Notes: generated by a model not told the origin, from the letters alone. A stretch of 64,000 nucleotides of DNA from JAEUJM01 sp044221555 (GCA_044221555.1 JBGAOY010000001.1:124001-188000); one strand, 5' to 3'. Shown: positions 8,801-18,066, numbered from the stretch's first letter. Numbers and translations are program-made.

Positions 8801-9585
8801 GTGCTGGACACGGATCCCGAAGGGGCGGCGCCGTGGGCGACGCGAAGGCAGGGGCGCAGCTCGAGATGGTGCACACGCTGCCCGACGCGCGGGTGGTGGA
8901 CCGCATCGCCTACCTCAGCGGCCTGGCCCGGGGCCGGCGCGTGGTCCACGTGGGCTTCGTCGACTCCGGCTACGAGGAGATGCAGAGCGAGGCGGGCACC
9001 TGGCTGCACGAGCACCTCGCCGCCGCGGCCGCCTCGCTCGTCGGTATCGACGTGGACGAGGCCGGGGTGGAGCGGGCCCGGGCGCGCGGCTACGAGGCCT
9101 ACGTGGCCGACGGCCGCCGGCCGGACCTGATGGCGTCGCTCGGCATCGAGCGGGGCGACCTGGTGATCGCCGGCGAGGTGATCGAGCACCTCGACGACCC
9201 CGGCTCGTTCCTCGACGGCCTCCACGGCCTGCTGGCACCCGGCGGCACCCTGGTGCTCACCACGCCCAACGCCTCGGGGCTCCTCAACGGCTTCGCAGCC
9301 ATGGCCGGTGCCGAGATCAACCACCCCGACCACGTGATCCTGTTCAGCTGGCGCACGCTCACCAACCTCATGCGCCGCCACGGGTGGGAGCACGTGCGCA
9401 CGGCCACCTACGTGCCGGCGGTGAAGCAGGCGCCCGCCCGCGGGGTGTCGGCCCTGGTGCTGGGGCTCGCCGGTCGCTTCGTGCTGTTCCTCGAGCGCTC
9501 GATCGGCCGCCTCTGGGCACCGTTCGTCGCCGACGGTCTCATCGTCGAGGCCCGCGCCGTCCCCCGCCCGCCCGACGAGGACTAG
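8797..9585 (+). CDS. Class I SAM-dependent methyltransferase
   Basis: A 262-residue protein with a Methyltransf_23-like fold. RRVVHVGFVDSG is the first strand and SAM-binding loop, in the HVG-x-x-DSG form found in glycan-cluster methyltransferases rather than the usual DIGCGxG. LVGIDVDEAGVERAR carries the ribose-binding Asp. GDLVIAGEVIEHLDDPG and GGTLVLTTPNASG are strands 4 and 5. The C-terminal region is mildly hydrophobic and may associate with membrane. It is the last gene of the plus-strand run. A GTG at 8833 is an alternative start. It probably O-methylates a sugar, judging from context only. Confidence 0.82.
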   Translation: MSAGHGSRRGGAVGDAKAGAQLEMVHTLPDARVVDRIAYLSGLARGRRVVHVGFVDSGYEEMQSEAGTWLHEHLAAAAASLVGIDVDEAGVERARARGYEAYVADGRRPDLMASLGIERGDLVIAGEVIEHLDDPGSFLDGLHGLLAPGGTLVLTTPNASGLLNGFAAMAGAEINHPDHVILFSWRTLTNLMRRHGWEHVRTATYVPAVKQAPARGVSALVLGLAGRFVLFLERSIGRLWAPFVADGLIVEARAVPRPPDED

Positions 9586-9640
9586 CGCACTCGGCACGCG
9601 CGCTCGAACCCGTCCGTGGTCAACGCCACTGGTCTGTCCA

Positions 9641-9687
9641 TTCTCGAGGCATTGGCCCCCGGGTTCCGCCAGCTGGTGCCTCGAGAA
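9641..9687. terminator. Long inverted repeat between convergent operons
   Basis: A perfect 11-base inverted repeat, TTCTCGAGGCA (9641-9651) and TGCCTCGAGAA (9677-9687), encloses 25 bases. It lies in the 253-bp gap between two convergent operons, where a bidirectional terminator would be expected. There is no T-tract, and the long loop also allows a protein-binding site. Confidence 0.4.
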
Positions 9688-9723
9688 CGGGAGCGCAGGC
9701 GTTGGCGCCCCCGATTGCGCCAC

Positions 9724-9745
9724 CGACCGTGGGGAACAACGGTCG
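9724..9745. terminator. Weak hairpin in the convergent intergenic gap
   Basis: CGACCGT (9724-9730) and ACGGTCG (9739-9745) form a 7-bp stem with an 8-base loop. It may help end the minus-strand or plus-strand transcript. The rest of the 9586-9838 gap shows no credible ORF. Confidence 0.25.
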
Positions 9746-9838
9746 TGGGCGCCGCCGATGGGCCCAGCGTCCCCTTCCCGTGCGGGCGTTCCGCCATCCT
9801 CGGCACGCACGGGCACGTCGCGGTCGGCTCGGGGCGGT

Positions 9839-10303
9839 TCAGTCCGGCGGGTCCTCGTGACGCGGGTCGGGCTCGAGGGCGTCGGCCCGCAGCAGGGCCA
9901 GTTCCTCGGCGAGGGTTCGGGTGCGGTCCTCGAGCCGTGAGAGCTCGTAGGAGAAGTGCACGATGACGAGGAACAGGAAGGCGATGGCGGCCAGGAAGAT
10001 GATGGCAGGCTCGTAGCTGATCCCCAGCGTCTCGCTGATGGGCACGAGGATGTCCGGATAGATGGCGAAGCCCACCATCGCGGCGCCGACGCCGAGCCAC
10101 AGCAGCGCGTACTTGCCCCGCAGGTGGCCCCGGCGCACGAGGCGGAGCAGGAAGAGCAGCGTCAACGCGGTGAGGACTGCGACCAGGATCCGCCCGCCGA
10201 CGCTCATGGCGTGCACGTCGTCGACCGGCTGGGTGCCGCCGCGACCGCCGGCCCCACGGGCGGCCACGTCGAGGCGGGCAGCCAGGCCCACGAGGGCGGT
10301 CAC
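9839..10303 (-). CDS. DUF2304 membrane protein
   Basis: A small protein of the DUF2304 family, usually encoded directly after a GT2 polyprenyl-phosphate sugar transferase, as here. From internal ATG 10207 it has three hydrophobic segments, with LRGKYALLWLGVGAAMVGF between the first two, and then a cytoplasmic coiled tail (LSRLEDRTRTLAEELALL). I chose GTG 10303 (154 aa). It overlaps the GT2 stop as GTGA, AGGA lies 6 bases upstream, and the 32 extra codons have strongly GC-biased third positions. The shorter 122-aa form starts at ATG 10207, where no Shine-Dalgarno is visible. It probably anchors or regulates the GT2 enzyme. Confidence 0.8.
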   Translation of the reverse strand: MTALVGLAARLDVAARGAGGRGGTQPVDDVHAMSVGGRILVAVLTALTLLFLLRLVRRGHLRGKYALLWLGVGAAMVGFAIYPDILVPISETLGISYEPAIIFLAAIAFLFLVIVHFSYELSRLEDRTRTLAEELALLRADALEPDPRHEDPPD

Positions 10304-11079
10304 GAGGCGTCCTGGGCCGGGGGAGTGGCGGCCGCTCGATCGTCGGTGCCATCGGGCGCCGCGGCCACCTTGGCGCGGGGCGCCGCCGCCACCAGCACCA
10401 CGAAGAGGCGCAGGTAGTGGTAGACGAGCCGCCAGGTGCGGTTCGAGGGCGCACCGAGCTCTCGGTTGCGCATGGTCACCGGCACCTCGACCACCCGGAA
10501 GCCGGCCCGGCAGGCCGACAGCAGGGCCTCCACCGACTCCATGTACTCGGCGGGGTAGGTCTCGGCGAAGAACTCGAGGACCGGGCGCGAGAACGCCCGG
10601 AACCCCGAGCTGGTGTCGCTGAAGTGCTGACCGGCCATCCGGCGCATGGTGACGGTCAGCACCCCCATGGCCGCCTTGCGCAACCGACCCACCCGGTAGC
10701 CCGGCTGGCCGTCGGAGAAGCGGCTGCCCACGGCCATCTCGGCGCCGGCGTCGAGCGCGGCCAGCAGGCCGGGCACCTCGTCGGGATGGTGCTGGCCGTC
10801 GGCGTCGAATTGCACGGCCCGCTGGTAGCCGTGGCGCACGGCGTAGCGGAACCCCGTCCGCAGCGCACCCCCGATGCCCAGGTTGTACGGGAGTTGCAGC
10901 ACCACCGCCCCGCCGGCCCGCGCCGCGTCCGCGGTGCCGTCGGCCGAGCCGTCGTCGATGACCACCACATCGGCGTCGGGGTAGGCATCGGCCAACTCGA
11001 CCAGGACGCCCGGGAGCGCCTCCTCCTCGTTGTAGGCCGGGATGATGAACAGCAGCCGGCCCGGCCCCTCGCTGGTCAT
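10300..11079 (-). CDS. GT2 family glycosyltransferase (polyprenyl-phosphate sugar synthase type)
   Basis: A 259-residue GT-A enzyme resembling dolichol-phosphate mannose synthase. FIIPAYNEEEAL (11-22) is the nucleotide-binding start, VVIDDGSADGT (39-49) follows, and FDADGQHHPDE (91-101) contains the metal-binding DxD. SDTSSGFRAFSR lies in the acceptor region. There are no strong membrane helices, so pairing with the adjacent DUF2304 protein probably supplies the membrane contact. Its likely role is to make the polyprenyl-phosphate sugar donor used by the GT-C enzymes of this operon. ATGA overlap upstream and GTGA downstream. The sugar is unknown. Confidence 0.88.
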   Translation of the reverse strand: MTSEGPGRLLFIIPAYNEEEALPGVLVELADAYPDADVVVIDDGSADGTADAARAGGAVVLQLPYNLGIGGALRTGFRYAVRHGYQRAVQFDADGQHHPDEVPGLLAALDAGAEMAVGSRFSDGQPGYRVGRLRKAAMGVLTVTMRRMAGQHFSDTSSGFRAFSRPVLEFFAETYPAEYMESVEALLSACRAGFRVVEVPVTMRNRELGAPSNRTWRLVYHYLRLFVVLVAAAPRAKVAAAPDGTDDRAAATPPAQDAS

Positions 11080-12488
11080 GACGGGGCCAGGGTACGAGAA
11101 CGGCGCCGCAACAGCCCATCGACGGCCGCCGCGGCCAGGACGACGACCGCGATCTCGGCCGGGATGCGGAAGCGGATGAGGCCGTAGAACGCGACCGCGG
11201 TGACGGTGATCACGGCCGCGGTCATCACCAGCGGCAGCACCATCACCCGGCGGCGGCGCAGCAGCACGGCGCCGTAGACGGCGAGGGGCACCATCGCCCA
11301 CCACATGACGTAGCCCCACCACGAGGCCCATCCCTCGCGCCCTTCGCCGGTGGTCTGCAGGTCTCCCTCGGAGTACCCCACCATCTGCCCCGGCGCGTAC
11401 ACCCCCCAGATGCGACCGACGCGGGCCGCGGCGACGACGGGGAACCGGGTCTTGTGGGTGCGGATGTAGTCGATGCCGGCGGTGCGGTACACCGCCGAGA
11501 TCTCCGACTGGTCGGCGCACGACCAGGGGTCGTCGGGCCGCAGGTGGCAGCCTTCGGGAACCGGCGGTGGCGCGGGCAGGGGCACCGTGAACGGGCAGGC
11601 GAACGACCAGAGCCCCACCCCGTCGCCGTAGTAAGTGGTGTCGCAATTGGCCCCGAGGATGGTGAGTCCGTCGTTGGTGGACAGCAGCACGGGCCTCTCG
11701 AACCGGGTCAGGTTGTAGGCCGTCCACGGCACCACCACCGCCACCGCGGTGACCCCGGCGACCGCCACCACGCCCAGGCGCTCCCACCACGGCCGGTCGC
11801 CGGCGAACCACACGGTGGGCAGCACCACCAGCGGCAGCAGGAAGGCCGACTCGGCCCGGGCGAGGATGGCCAGCCCGCACAGGGCCCCGATGAGGGCGAG
11901 GTGGCGGGCGGTGTAGCGGCCCTGGAACCGGTAGAGGGCCAGGAACACCGCGACCAGGAGGAGGGTGGCCAGCGACTCGGACATCACCACGCCGTCGTTC
12001 AGCCACAGGTTGGGATAGACCGCGGCCAGGCCCGCGGCGATCAGCCCCACCCGGCTGCTGGCGGTGACGGTGCGGCCGAGCACGCCGATGGCGGCCACCG
12101 TGAGGGAGCCGATGAGGGCCATGGCCAGGCGTTGCACCAGCAGGCCCTTGCCGAAGATCAGCACCACCGGGGCCATGGCCAGCGCGGTCAGCGGTGGGTG
12201 ATCGGCAGCGGGGCCGCCGGCGAAGGGGTGCACGAACCCCCGGCCCTCGGCCAGCCGGATGGCCTGGTTGCTGTAGTAGATGGCGTCGCCGATGGCCGGC
12301 TCGTCGCGCTTGAACACCAGGATGTACGCGATCCGCAGGGCCAGGGCGCCCAGGGCGATGAGGGCGAGCCGGCGGAAGAACGTGGCCCGCTCGGCCGGGG
12401 CCGGGGCCGTCGCCGAGGGGCCCGGATCGGGGACGCGTGCGGGTTCGGGCTCGCCGACGTCGGTGCTGCTCGATGGCCGGTCGCTCAA
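11076..12488 (-). CDS. GT39-like polytopic glycosyltransferase
   Basis: A 470-residue GT-C membrane protein, third member of the CDxTYYG group here. A 35-residue Pro/Ser-rich cytoplasmic N-terminus precedes the first helix. EPAIGDAIYYSNQAIRL holds the first-loop Asp, WLNDGVVMSESLATLLLVAV follows, and the extracytoplasmic loop has GANCDTTYYGDGVGLW. The start is TTG 12488, overlapping the stop of the giant upstream gene as TTGA, with GGAGG about 9 bases upstream. No ATG or GTG fits as well. Expected to transfer a sugar from a polyprenyl-phosphate donor outside the membrane, perhaps made by the GT2 enzyme encoded next. Confidence 0.85.
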   Translation of the reverse strand: MSDRPSSSTDVGEPEPARVPDPGPSATAPAPAERATFFRRLALIALGALALRIAYILVFKRDEPAIGDAIYYSNQAIRLAEGRGFVHPFAGGPAADHPPLTALAMAPVVLIFGKGLLVQRLAMALIGSLTVAAIGVLGRTVTASSRVGLIAAGLAAVYPNLWLNDGVVMSESLATLLLVAVFLALYRFQGRYTARHLALIGALCGLAILARAESAFLLPLVVLPTVWFAGDRPWWERLGVVAVAGVTAVAVVVPWTAYNLTRFERPVLLSTNDGLTILGANCDTTYYGDGVGLWSFACPFTVPLPAPPPVPEGCHLRPDDPWSCADQSEISAVYRTAGIDYIRTHKTRFPVVAAARVGRIWGVYAPGQMVGYSEGDLQTTGEGREGWASWWGYVMWWAMVPLAVYGAVLLRRRRVMVLPLVMTAAVITVTAVAFYGLIRFRIPAEIAVVVLAAAAVDGLLRRRSRTLAPS

Positions 12489-15400
12489 CCCGCCTCGCCT
12501 CCTGGCTCGGGCGCGGACCTGGGGAGGGTAGCGGCGACCACGAGTGCCAGCATCGCCAGCGTCGGCCGGTGGGCCGCGGAGACGGTGTCGACCCACCCGA
12601 AGCCGGCCGGGTTGTGCTGGATCGCCTGGCGCACGACGATCGCCGCGGTCACGAGGCCGAGACCGGCCAGGCCCGCCAGGCCCGCCAGCGTGGAGCGTCG
12701 GGCCAGCACGAGGGGCAGCGACACCGCGACGGCCACGACGCCCCACACGGGCGCGACCAGCAACGCGGCCGCCACCCCAGCGGCGACCCACACGACGTGG
12801 TGGCGCCGATCATCGACCCGCCAGGGGGCGGCGAGGACGGTGGCGCCGCTCACGGGGTGGGCGTCGGTTCGGCGGCGCCGGTCGAGCACGGCGAGCGCGA
12901 TGCAGGCAAGGACCGCGACCATCGAGAGCGCCAGGCCCACCCACGTCCAGCGCTGGGGTCGCCAGCGCAGGTCGACGGTGGTGGCGGTGGGCGACGGATC
13001 CAGGAACCACCCGTTCATCCCGCCGCTGATGGCCTCGGGGTCGCCCAGCGACCGACCGTCCACGGTGGCCGACCACCCCGGGTTCCAGCCCACACCCTGA
13101 TCGAGCCAGCACCCGTCGGGGCACGGCCCCACGGTCACGGTCTGGTGGTCGCGCCCGCCGTGGACGGTGACCTCGGGCGGCGCCGGCGCAGTCGATGCCA
13201 GCACCTCCTCGGCCGCGGCGTTGGTGAGCACGAGCCGATCGAGGTCGAGCCCGGTGTCGGCCCCCGCCGCCGCGACCACCCGGTGCCGGCCGCCGTCGAG
13301 GTCGAGGGGCCGATCGGCGTGGTCGCCGCAGCGCTCGACCGTCAGCGTGTCGCCGGCCAGCGCGGCTGCGGTGCTCCCAGAGAAGCGCAGCGGGACGGCC
13401 TCGCCGTCCACCTCGAGCAGGTCGGCGCGACACCCCGAGTCGAGGGAATCCGGGAGGGGCTCGCCGGCCAGGCCCCGTCCGGCGACCTCGGCGATGCCGG
13501 CGGGCAGCAGGGTGACCTCGCCGTAGCGGCGATCGACCGTGGTGGCGCCGTCGGTGGCCGTGATGGTGAGCGTGAGCGGGCCACTGGCCCCCGCCAGCGC
13601 GGCGAGGTCCACCGTCTGGACCGCTTCGTCGGGGTCGACCTGGACGGCGACACGACGGTCGCCCCGGGCCACGTCGAAGGCCGTGACCCGGGCCAGGTGC
13701 GGTCCGGTGGCGACCCGGACGGCGAGCGGCCCCAACCGGGCGCCGTCGTCCACCGGGACGGTCAGGCGCGCGCCGGCGCCCTCCCCGAAGGGCGTGAGCC
13801 AGGCCGTGGCGGGATCCCCGTCGACCGCGGCCCAGCCGCCCGCGGCCGGGTCACCCGCGAGGTGCTCACTGGACTCCGCGGTGTCGACCTCGAAGAGCGC
13901 GGCGAGCACCGCGTCGGAGGCCCGCCGGTCGAGGCGGCCCGTGGGTGCCAGCGACAGCTCCTGGGGGCTGTCGAGGGTGAACGAGCGCACGAGCGACGCC
14001 TCGGGGTCGTGCCGCCAGCGGTTCAGCGGGTCGGCGCGCAGCCGGGTGAGCACGATCGCCGTGGGGGTCTCGCTGCCGACGTGGGAGAGCACGTCGGTGG
14101 GGAGCACCACGACCTCGCGGCTCGGGCCCAGCGCGGTGCTCACCTCGGCGAAGCCGACGGGTGACTGGCCGGGATACGCGGCGGCGCGGGGCACGTTGGT
14201 GGCGGTGATCTCCAGTTGCCACCAGTCGGCCGGTGCCCCGAGGTCGACGGGCTGGCCCTCGCCCGTCCTCGAGGACTCCGTGAGTGCGATGGTGCGGTCC
14301 TCCCCCGACGAGGTGGTGAGGCGCACCTCGGTGATCCACCGATTGGCCCGCGGCGCCTGGTCCTGCAGCACGGAGATGGCATCGACCGGCTGCTCCGCGT
14401 CGATGCGCAGGCGCTGCCCCACCGGCTCGGCCCGGTCGGCGACCACCCACGAGGTGCGCGGGTCGCCGTCGACCGCCATCGCGGCCCGTGCTTCGGGACG
14501 GTAGGCGTTGGGCTCTCCGTAGGCGCTGGCGGTGGCCCGCACCGGCCCGTCGGCCACCGCCACCGTGACGTCGTCGTCGGTCTGGTCGGGGAACACGTCG
14601 AGGCGGTGATCGGCTGGGTCGTCGTCGAGCAACCCGGCGTGGCGGCCGTCCTCGGTGAACCCCCACACGTCCTGGCTGCCGCGCCACTGCCGCGCCCGGA
14701 CACGGTTGGTGTCGGTGACCACGTTCAGGTCAGAGGTGGCCACGGCGTCGGCCACGTCGCCGGTGGCCGCCGGGTACCGGATCGTCTCGGAGCCGTCGAT
14801 CAGACCGGCGGCGGCGGCGTCGACGGTGCCGTCTCCGCTGCCCGACAGCAACACCACCCGCCCGCCGGCCCGCACGATGGGTCGCGGGTCCTCGACGGGC
14901 ACCAGGACCACGGGAGGGACCGCCTCGCCGATGTCGTCGAGGGCCAGCGCTCGCTCGTCCACCATGGCGGCCGCGGGCACGTCCGCGGGCGGGAGGTTCG
15001 GTGCGGGCGTGCCGTAGGCGCGGGGGTCGCCGAGGCCGTCGGCACCCCTGCGGAACAGGTCCCAGGTGGGCTCGGGTCGCGGTGTCTGGTAGCGCTCGAA
15101 GGCGACCTCGGGTGCGACGAGCACGGTGTCGGCCCCGAGGAGCCGGGCGATGGGGGCCACCGCGTCGGGCTCGGCGACGCCGGCCTGGAAGCGGTCGTCG
15201 AGCGCGTAGAGCGTGTCCATGGCCGCGGGGCTGCCCAGTGGCAGCAGGTCGCGGGTGACCAGCGGGCGATTGGTGATCCCCGGTAGCACCGGGTCGACGG
15301 TGTGACCCCAGCGATAGGTCGAGAACTCCATCCCGGGGACCTGCAGGACCCGGTAGCCCGAGGGCAGGGCGTCGAGGTCGCGACCCACCTCGGTCCACCA

Positions 15401-16729
15401 GGTGGGGAGCGACTCGGGGCGGTCGAGGTCGGGGTCGACGAAGCCACCGGTCCAGGCGGCGGGCAGGTTGGCCAGCGCGATCAGCACCACGCCGACCGCC
15501 GCGAAGGTGGCGACCCGGGGCCGCCAGCGGTGCAGCGAGGTGACGAGGGCGCCGATGCCCAGGGCCAGTCCGAACACCACCATCGGCACCGCCCGCGTGC
15601 TGCTGCGCAGGGCCAGCACGAGGGTCGAGCGCGACGACCCGGCCAGGGTGGCGCCGAGCGGTGACGGGTCGTCGATCGGGTAGGCGCCGACCGCCAGGAT
15701 CACGCCGGCCGCGAGGCAGAGCGCGGCGAAGCGCCGATGGGCCCACCGCACGAGCACCAGGCCGGCGACGCCGCCGAGCACGAGCAGGAAGCCGGCGGCG
15801 ATGAGGAGGGGCTGCTCCTGGTAGGCGCGTGAGGCGGTGGTAGCCGCCGTGACGGGGTCGCCCACGTAGAAGAGCCAGTAGCCGAGCCCCCGCAGCACCT
15901 CGCTTCCCACCGCGGTGGAGCTCACGGCCTCGAGCGTCTCGCTGAACGACAGCGCCGCCGCGCCGTAGCGGGCCTGGACCGCGAGCGCGGTCATCCACCA
16001 GAGCGAGACCGCGAGCGACAGCCCGCCGAGCGTCAGGACGGTGCGCGCCGCCCGCCGCCAGCTGATGACGTCGCGCGCCGCGGCATCGAGCAGCCAGAGG
16101 AGCGGGACCGGCGCCACCATCAACAGGGCGGTGGCGTTGATGCCACCCACGGTGGCGACGACCAGGGCGAACAGGGCGGCGTCGCGCCCCGGTGCACGCG
16201 TGGCGGGCGTTCGGGTGGCCGCGCCGATCGTGAGGCCCACCAGCCAGCCCAACGCGGCCCAGGGGAGCAGCAGCACCGACGTCCGCGACAGGTAGGCGAG
16301 CACGTACGGCGACAGCTGGTAGACGACGGCCGCGACCAGCGCCGCCCCTCCGGCGAGCCCCAGCCGCCGGGCCGCCCAGCGCAGGCCCGCGCCGGCGAGG
16401 AACAAGATGGTGCCGAGCCAGAGGCGGTGGGCCACCCAGTCGGGCACGCCCAGGCGATCGAAGACCCAGAACCACGGTCCGCTGGGCCACAGGTAGCCGA
16501 TGATCTGGTGGGGCACCCAGCCGGCGAACTGCCGGGTGTCGAACGACCACAGGGCATCGGCCATCTGACGGCCCGGGTCGAGGTACAGGTACAGCTTGGT
16601 GTCGGCCGGGAGACGACCCGCCGCCGCGGTGAGGGCAGGGACGTAGGCGAGCGCGGCCAGCAGGGCCAGTTCGAGGGCGTTGCGTGACCGGCGGGAGGCG
16701 ACGTTGGCGAGCCGGCGGCGCCCGGTCAC
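12485..16729 (-). CDS. AftD-like arabinofuranosyltransferase, paralog 2
   Basis: A 1414-residue protein, close to the length of mycobacterial AftD. The membrane half opens with LPADTKLYLYLDPGRQM (DTK at 43-45) and GYLWPSGPWFWVFDRLG, and holds about a dozen helices. The soluble half has discoidin-like patches VDGDPRTSW and VDGDPATAW. Near the C-terminus WNPGWSATVDGRSL leads into the last helices, as in YfhO/AftD proteins. It is expected to act outside the membrane on an arabinan-like chain, with the discoidin-like domains binding carbohydrate. Start ATG overlaps the PIG-V-like stop (ATGA). It is closest to paralog 1 in the first loop (DTKxYLYLDPGR). Confidence 0.9.
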   Translation of the reverse strand: MTGRRRLANVASRRSRNALELALLAALAYVPALTAAAGRLPADTKLYLYLDPGRQMADALWSFDTRQFAGWVPHQIIGYLWPSGPWFWVFDRLGVPDWVAHRLWLGTILFLAGAGLRWAARRLGLAGGAALVAAVVYQLSPYVLAYLSRTSVLLLPWAALGWLVGLTIGAATRTPATRAPGRDAALFALVVATVGGINATALLMVAPVPLLWLLDAAARDVISWRRAARTVLTLGGLSLAVSLWWMTALAVQARYGAAALSFSETLEAVSSTAVGSEVLRGLGYWLFYVGDPVTAATTASRAYQEQPLLIAAGFLLVLGGVAGLVLVRWAHRRFAALCLAAGVILAVGAYPIDDPSPLGATLAGSSRSTLVLALRSSTRAVPMVVFGLALGIGALVTSLHRWRPRVATFAAVGVVLIALANLPAAWTGGFVDPDLDRPESLPTWWTEVGRDLDALPSGYRVLQVPGMEFSTYRWGHTVDPVLPGITNRPLVTRDLLPLGSPAAMDTLYALDDRFQAGVAEPDAVAPIARLLGADTVLVAPEVAFERYQTPRPEPTWDLFRRGADGLGDPRAYGTPAPNLPPADVPAAAMVDERALALDDIGEAVPPVVLVPVEDPRPIVRAGGRVVLLSGSGDGTVDAAAAGLIDGSETIRYPAATGDVADAVATSDLNVVTDTNRVRARQWRGSQDVWGFTEDGRHAGLLDDDPADHRLDVFPDQTDDDVTVAVADGPVRATASAYGEPNAYRPEARAAMAVDGDPRTSWVVADRAEPVGQRLRIDAEQPVDAISVLQDQAPRANRWITEVRLTTSSGEDRTIALTESSRTGEGQPVDLGAPADWWQLEITATNVPRAAAYPGQSPVGFAEVSTALGPSREVVVLPTDVLSHVGSETPTAIVLTRLRADPLNRWRHDPEASLVRSFTLDSPQELSLAPTGRLDRRASDAVLAALFEVDTAESSEHLAGDPAAGGWAAVDGDPATAWLTPFGEGAGARLTVPVDDGARLGPLAVRVATGPHLARVTAFDVARGDRRVAVQVDPDEAVQTVDLAALAGASGPLTLTITATDGATTVDRRYGEVTLLPAGIAEVAGRGLAGEPLPDSLDSGCRADLLEVDGEAVPLRFSGSTAAALAGDTLTVERCGDHADRPLDLDGGRHRVVAAAGADTGLDLDRLVLTNAAAEEVLASTAPAPPEVTVHGGRDHQTVTVGPCPDGCWLDQGVGWNPGWSATVDGRSLGDPEAISGGMNGWFLDPSPTATTVDLRWRPQRWTWVGLALSMVAVLACIALAVLDRRRRTDAHPVSGATVLAAPWRVDDRRHHVVWVAAGVAAALLVAPVWGVVAVAVSLPLVLARRSTLAGLAGLAGLGLVTAAIVVRQAIQHNPAGFGWVDTVSAAHRPTLAMLALVVAATLPRSAPEPGGEAG

Positions 16730-17976
16730 GGGATCGCGCCGTACACCCCGTACAGCGCGGTGAGCGTGACCAGACCGGCACCGCAGAGTGCCAGCAGCAG
16801 CGTCCAGCCGTCACGGGACCAGCTGTTGGCGTCGTCGTCCGGCCACCACGCACCGGCGGCCATGAAGAGCGGGAAGGCCGTGTACACGAACCGGGGTCGG
16901 GCCGTCACGGTCGCGGGGATGAGCATCAGGGCCAGCACGACCGCGACGTAGGCCACCATCGGCCAGGGCAGCCGCTTCTTCCAGCCGCACCACAGCAGGG
17001 CGAACATGGCGAAGAGCGACGCGCTGGTGAGCACGTCGGTGGGCGAGTTCAGCGGATGGGTGAGGAAGCCGAACGTGTCCTGGACCGCCGTGGCGCCGAA
17101 GCTGGTGCCCTCGGCCCACGCCTCGGTCTGCACCCGGAACCAGGCCCACGGCTCGTCGGTGTGGACTCGCAGGTACCACTGGAAGGCGATGAACCCGAGG
17201 GGTGCCAAGGCGGGGGCGATCAGGGCGCGCCACTCCCTGCGCTGCCAGATGGCCATCAGGGCGGCGACGCCACAGGCGGCGGCCACGGCCACCCCGTTGG
17301 GGCGGGTGGCGGTGGCCAGCGCGGCCACCAGGCCGGCGATCAGCCACTGCCGCCGGTAGAGCGCCAGCAGGCAACCGGCGGCCAGGAAGATGAGCATCGC
17401 CTCGCTGTAGGCGAAGCTGAGCACGAAGCTGCCCGGGAAGACCGCCATCAGGATCATGGTGCGCTCGGCGGGCCGGATGCCGAACACCTCGCGGGCCAGG
17501 AGGCCCACCATGTAGACGGCCAGCGCGCCGAGCAGGGCGTTCACGAAGATGCCCGCGAACACCTCGCTGCCCGGCAGCACACGGTCGAAGGCGCCGACGA
17601 GCATCGGGTACAGGGGGAAGAAGGCGGCGCGCGCCTCCACCTGGTGGTAGGTGATCGGGCGGGGGATCGACTGCGGGTACCCCCGCCGGACGATCTCCAT
17701 GTACCAGTTGCCGTCCCAGGAGTCGAGCACCTGGACGATGAACGTGCTGGCCCCCTCGGGACGGGGGATGTTGTTGACGTTGGCGTCGACGCCTCGCTGG
17801 GCGGCCACGATGCCGCTGCCGGCGATCACCATCAGGCGCGAGGCCACGTAGGCGATGCCGCCCTTCAGGAGCGCGAGCCGCCAGCGCTTGCGGTCGTCGG
17901 GACCGGCCCGGTCAGGGGTGACCGCCTCGGTAGGGGTCGTCACGGGAGCGTCGGTCTCGGTGGCGGTGGGGGTCAT
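16726..17976 (-). CDS. PIG-V-like mannosyltransferase family membrane protein
   Basis: A 416-residue polytopic protein resembling bacterial PIG-V/GPI-mannosyltransferase-2-like GT-C enzymes. A 40-residue Thr/Ala-rich cytoplasmic N-terminus precedes helix 1. The first loop has LDSWDGNWYMEIVRRGYP, the WDG-x-W-Y motif typical of PIG-V with its acidic residue, and later AFFPLYPMLVGAFDRVLPG, also characteristic. FVLSFAYSEAMLIFLAAGC and ATATRPNGVAVAAACGV follow. It is the first gene of the five-gene minus-strand run and likely transfers a mannose-like residue from a polyprenyl-phosphate donor. A TAGGTT box lies 36 bases upstream of the ATG. The sugar is inferred from the family. Confidence 0.82.
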   Translation of the reverse strand: MTPTATETDAPVTTPTEAVTPDRAGPDDRKRWRLALLKGGIAYVASRLMVIAGSGIVAAQRGVDANVNNIPRPEGASTFIVQVLDSWDGNWYMEIVRRGYPQSIPRPITYHQVEARAAFFPLYPMLVGAFDRVLPGSEVFAGIFVNALLGALAVYMVGLLAREVFGIRPAERTMILMAVFPGSFVLSFAYSEAMLIFLAAGCLLALYRRQWLIAGLVAALATATRPNGVAVAAACGVAALMAIWQRREWRALIAPALAPLGFIAFQWYLRVHTDEPWAWFRVQTEAWAEGTSFGATAVQDTFGFLTHPLNSPTDVLTSASLFAMFALLWCGWKKRLPWPMVAYVAVVLALMLIPATVTARPRFVYTAFPLFMAAGAWWPDDDANSWSRDGWTLLLALCGAGLVTLTALYGVYGAIP

Positions 17977-18012
17977 CAGGGAGCGGGCCCCCGGAGCGTG
18001 CGGGGCCGGGTG

Positions 18013-18018
18013 AACCTA
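18013..18018 (-). promoter_or_regulatory. Putative -10 (TAGGTT) for the PIG-V/AftD-2 operon
   Basis: TAGGTT on the minus strand lies 36 bases upstream of ATG 17976, giving a leader of roughly 30 bases. It fits the TAnnnT pattern of other putative promoters here. Confidence 0.4.
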
Positions 18019-18066
18019 CCACGGCCACCTCCGGACGAGACCGCAGCGGCGGTGCCGCCGACGGCG

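Noticed and set aside
11454..13100. A 548-codon plus-strand frame opposite GT39-like and AftD genes
   Set aside because: Shadow ORF with no motif; the minus-strand genes have 4-nt overlaps and conserved domains.
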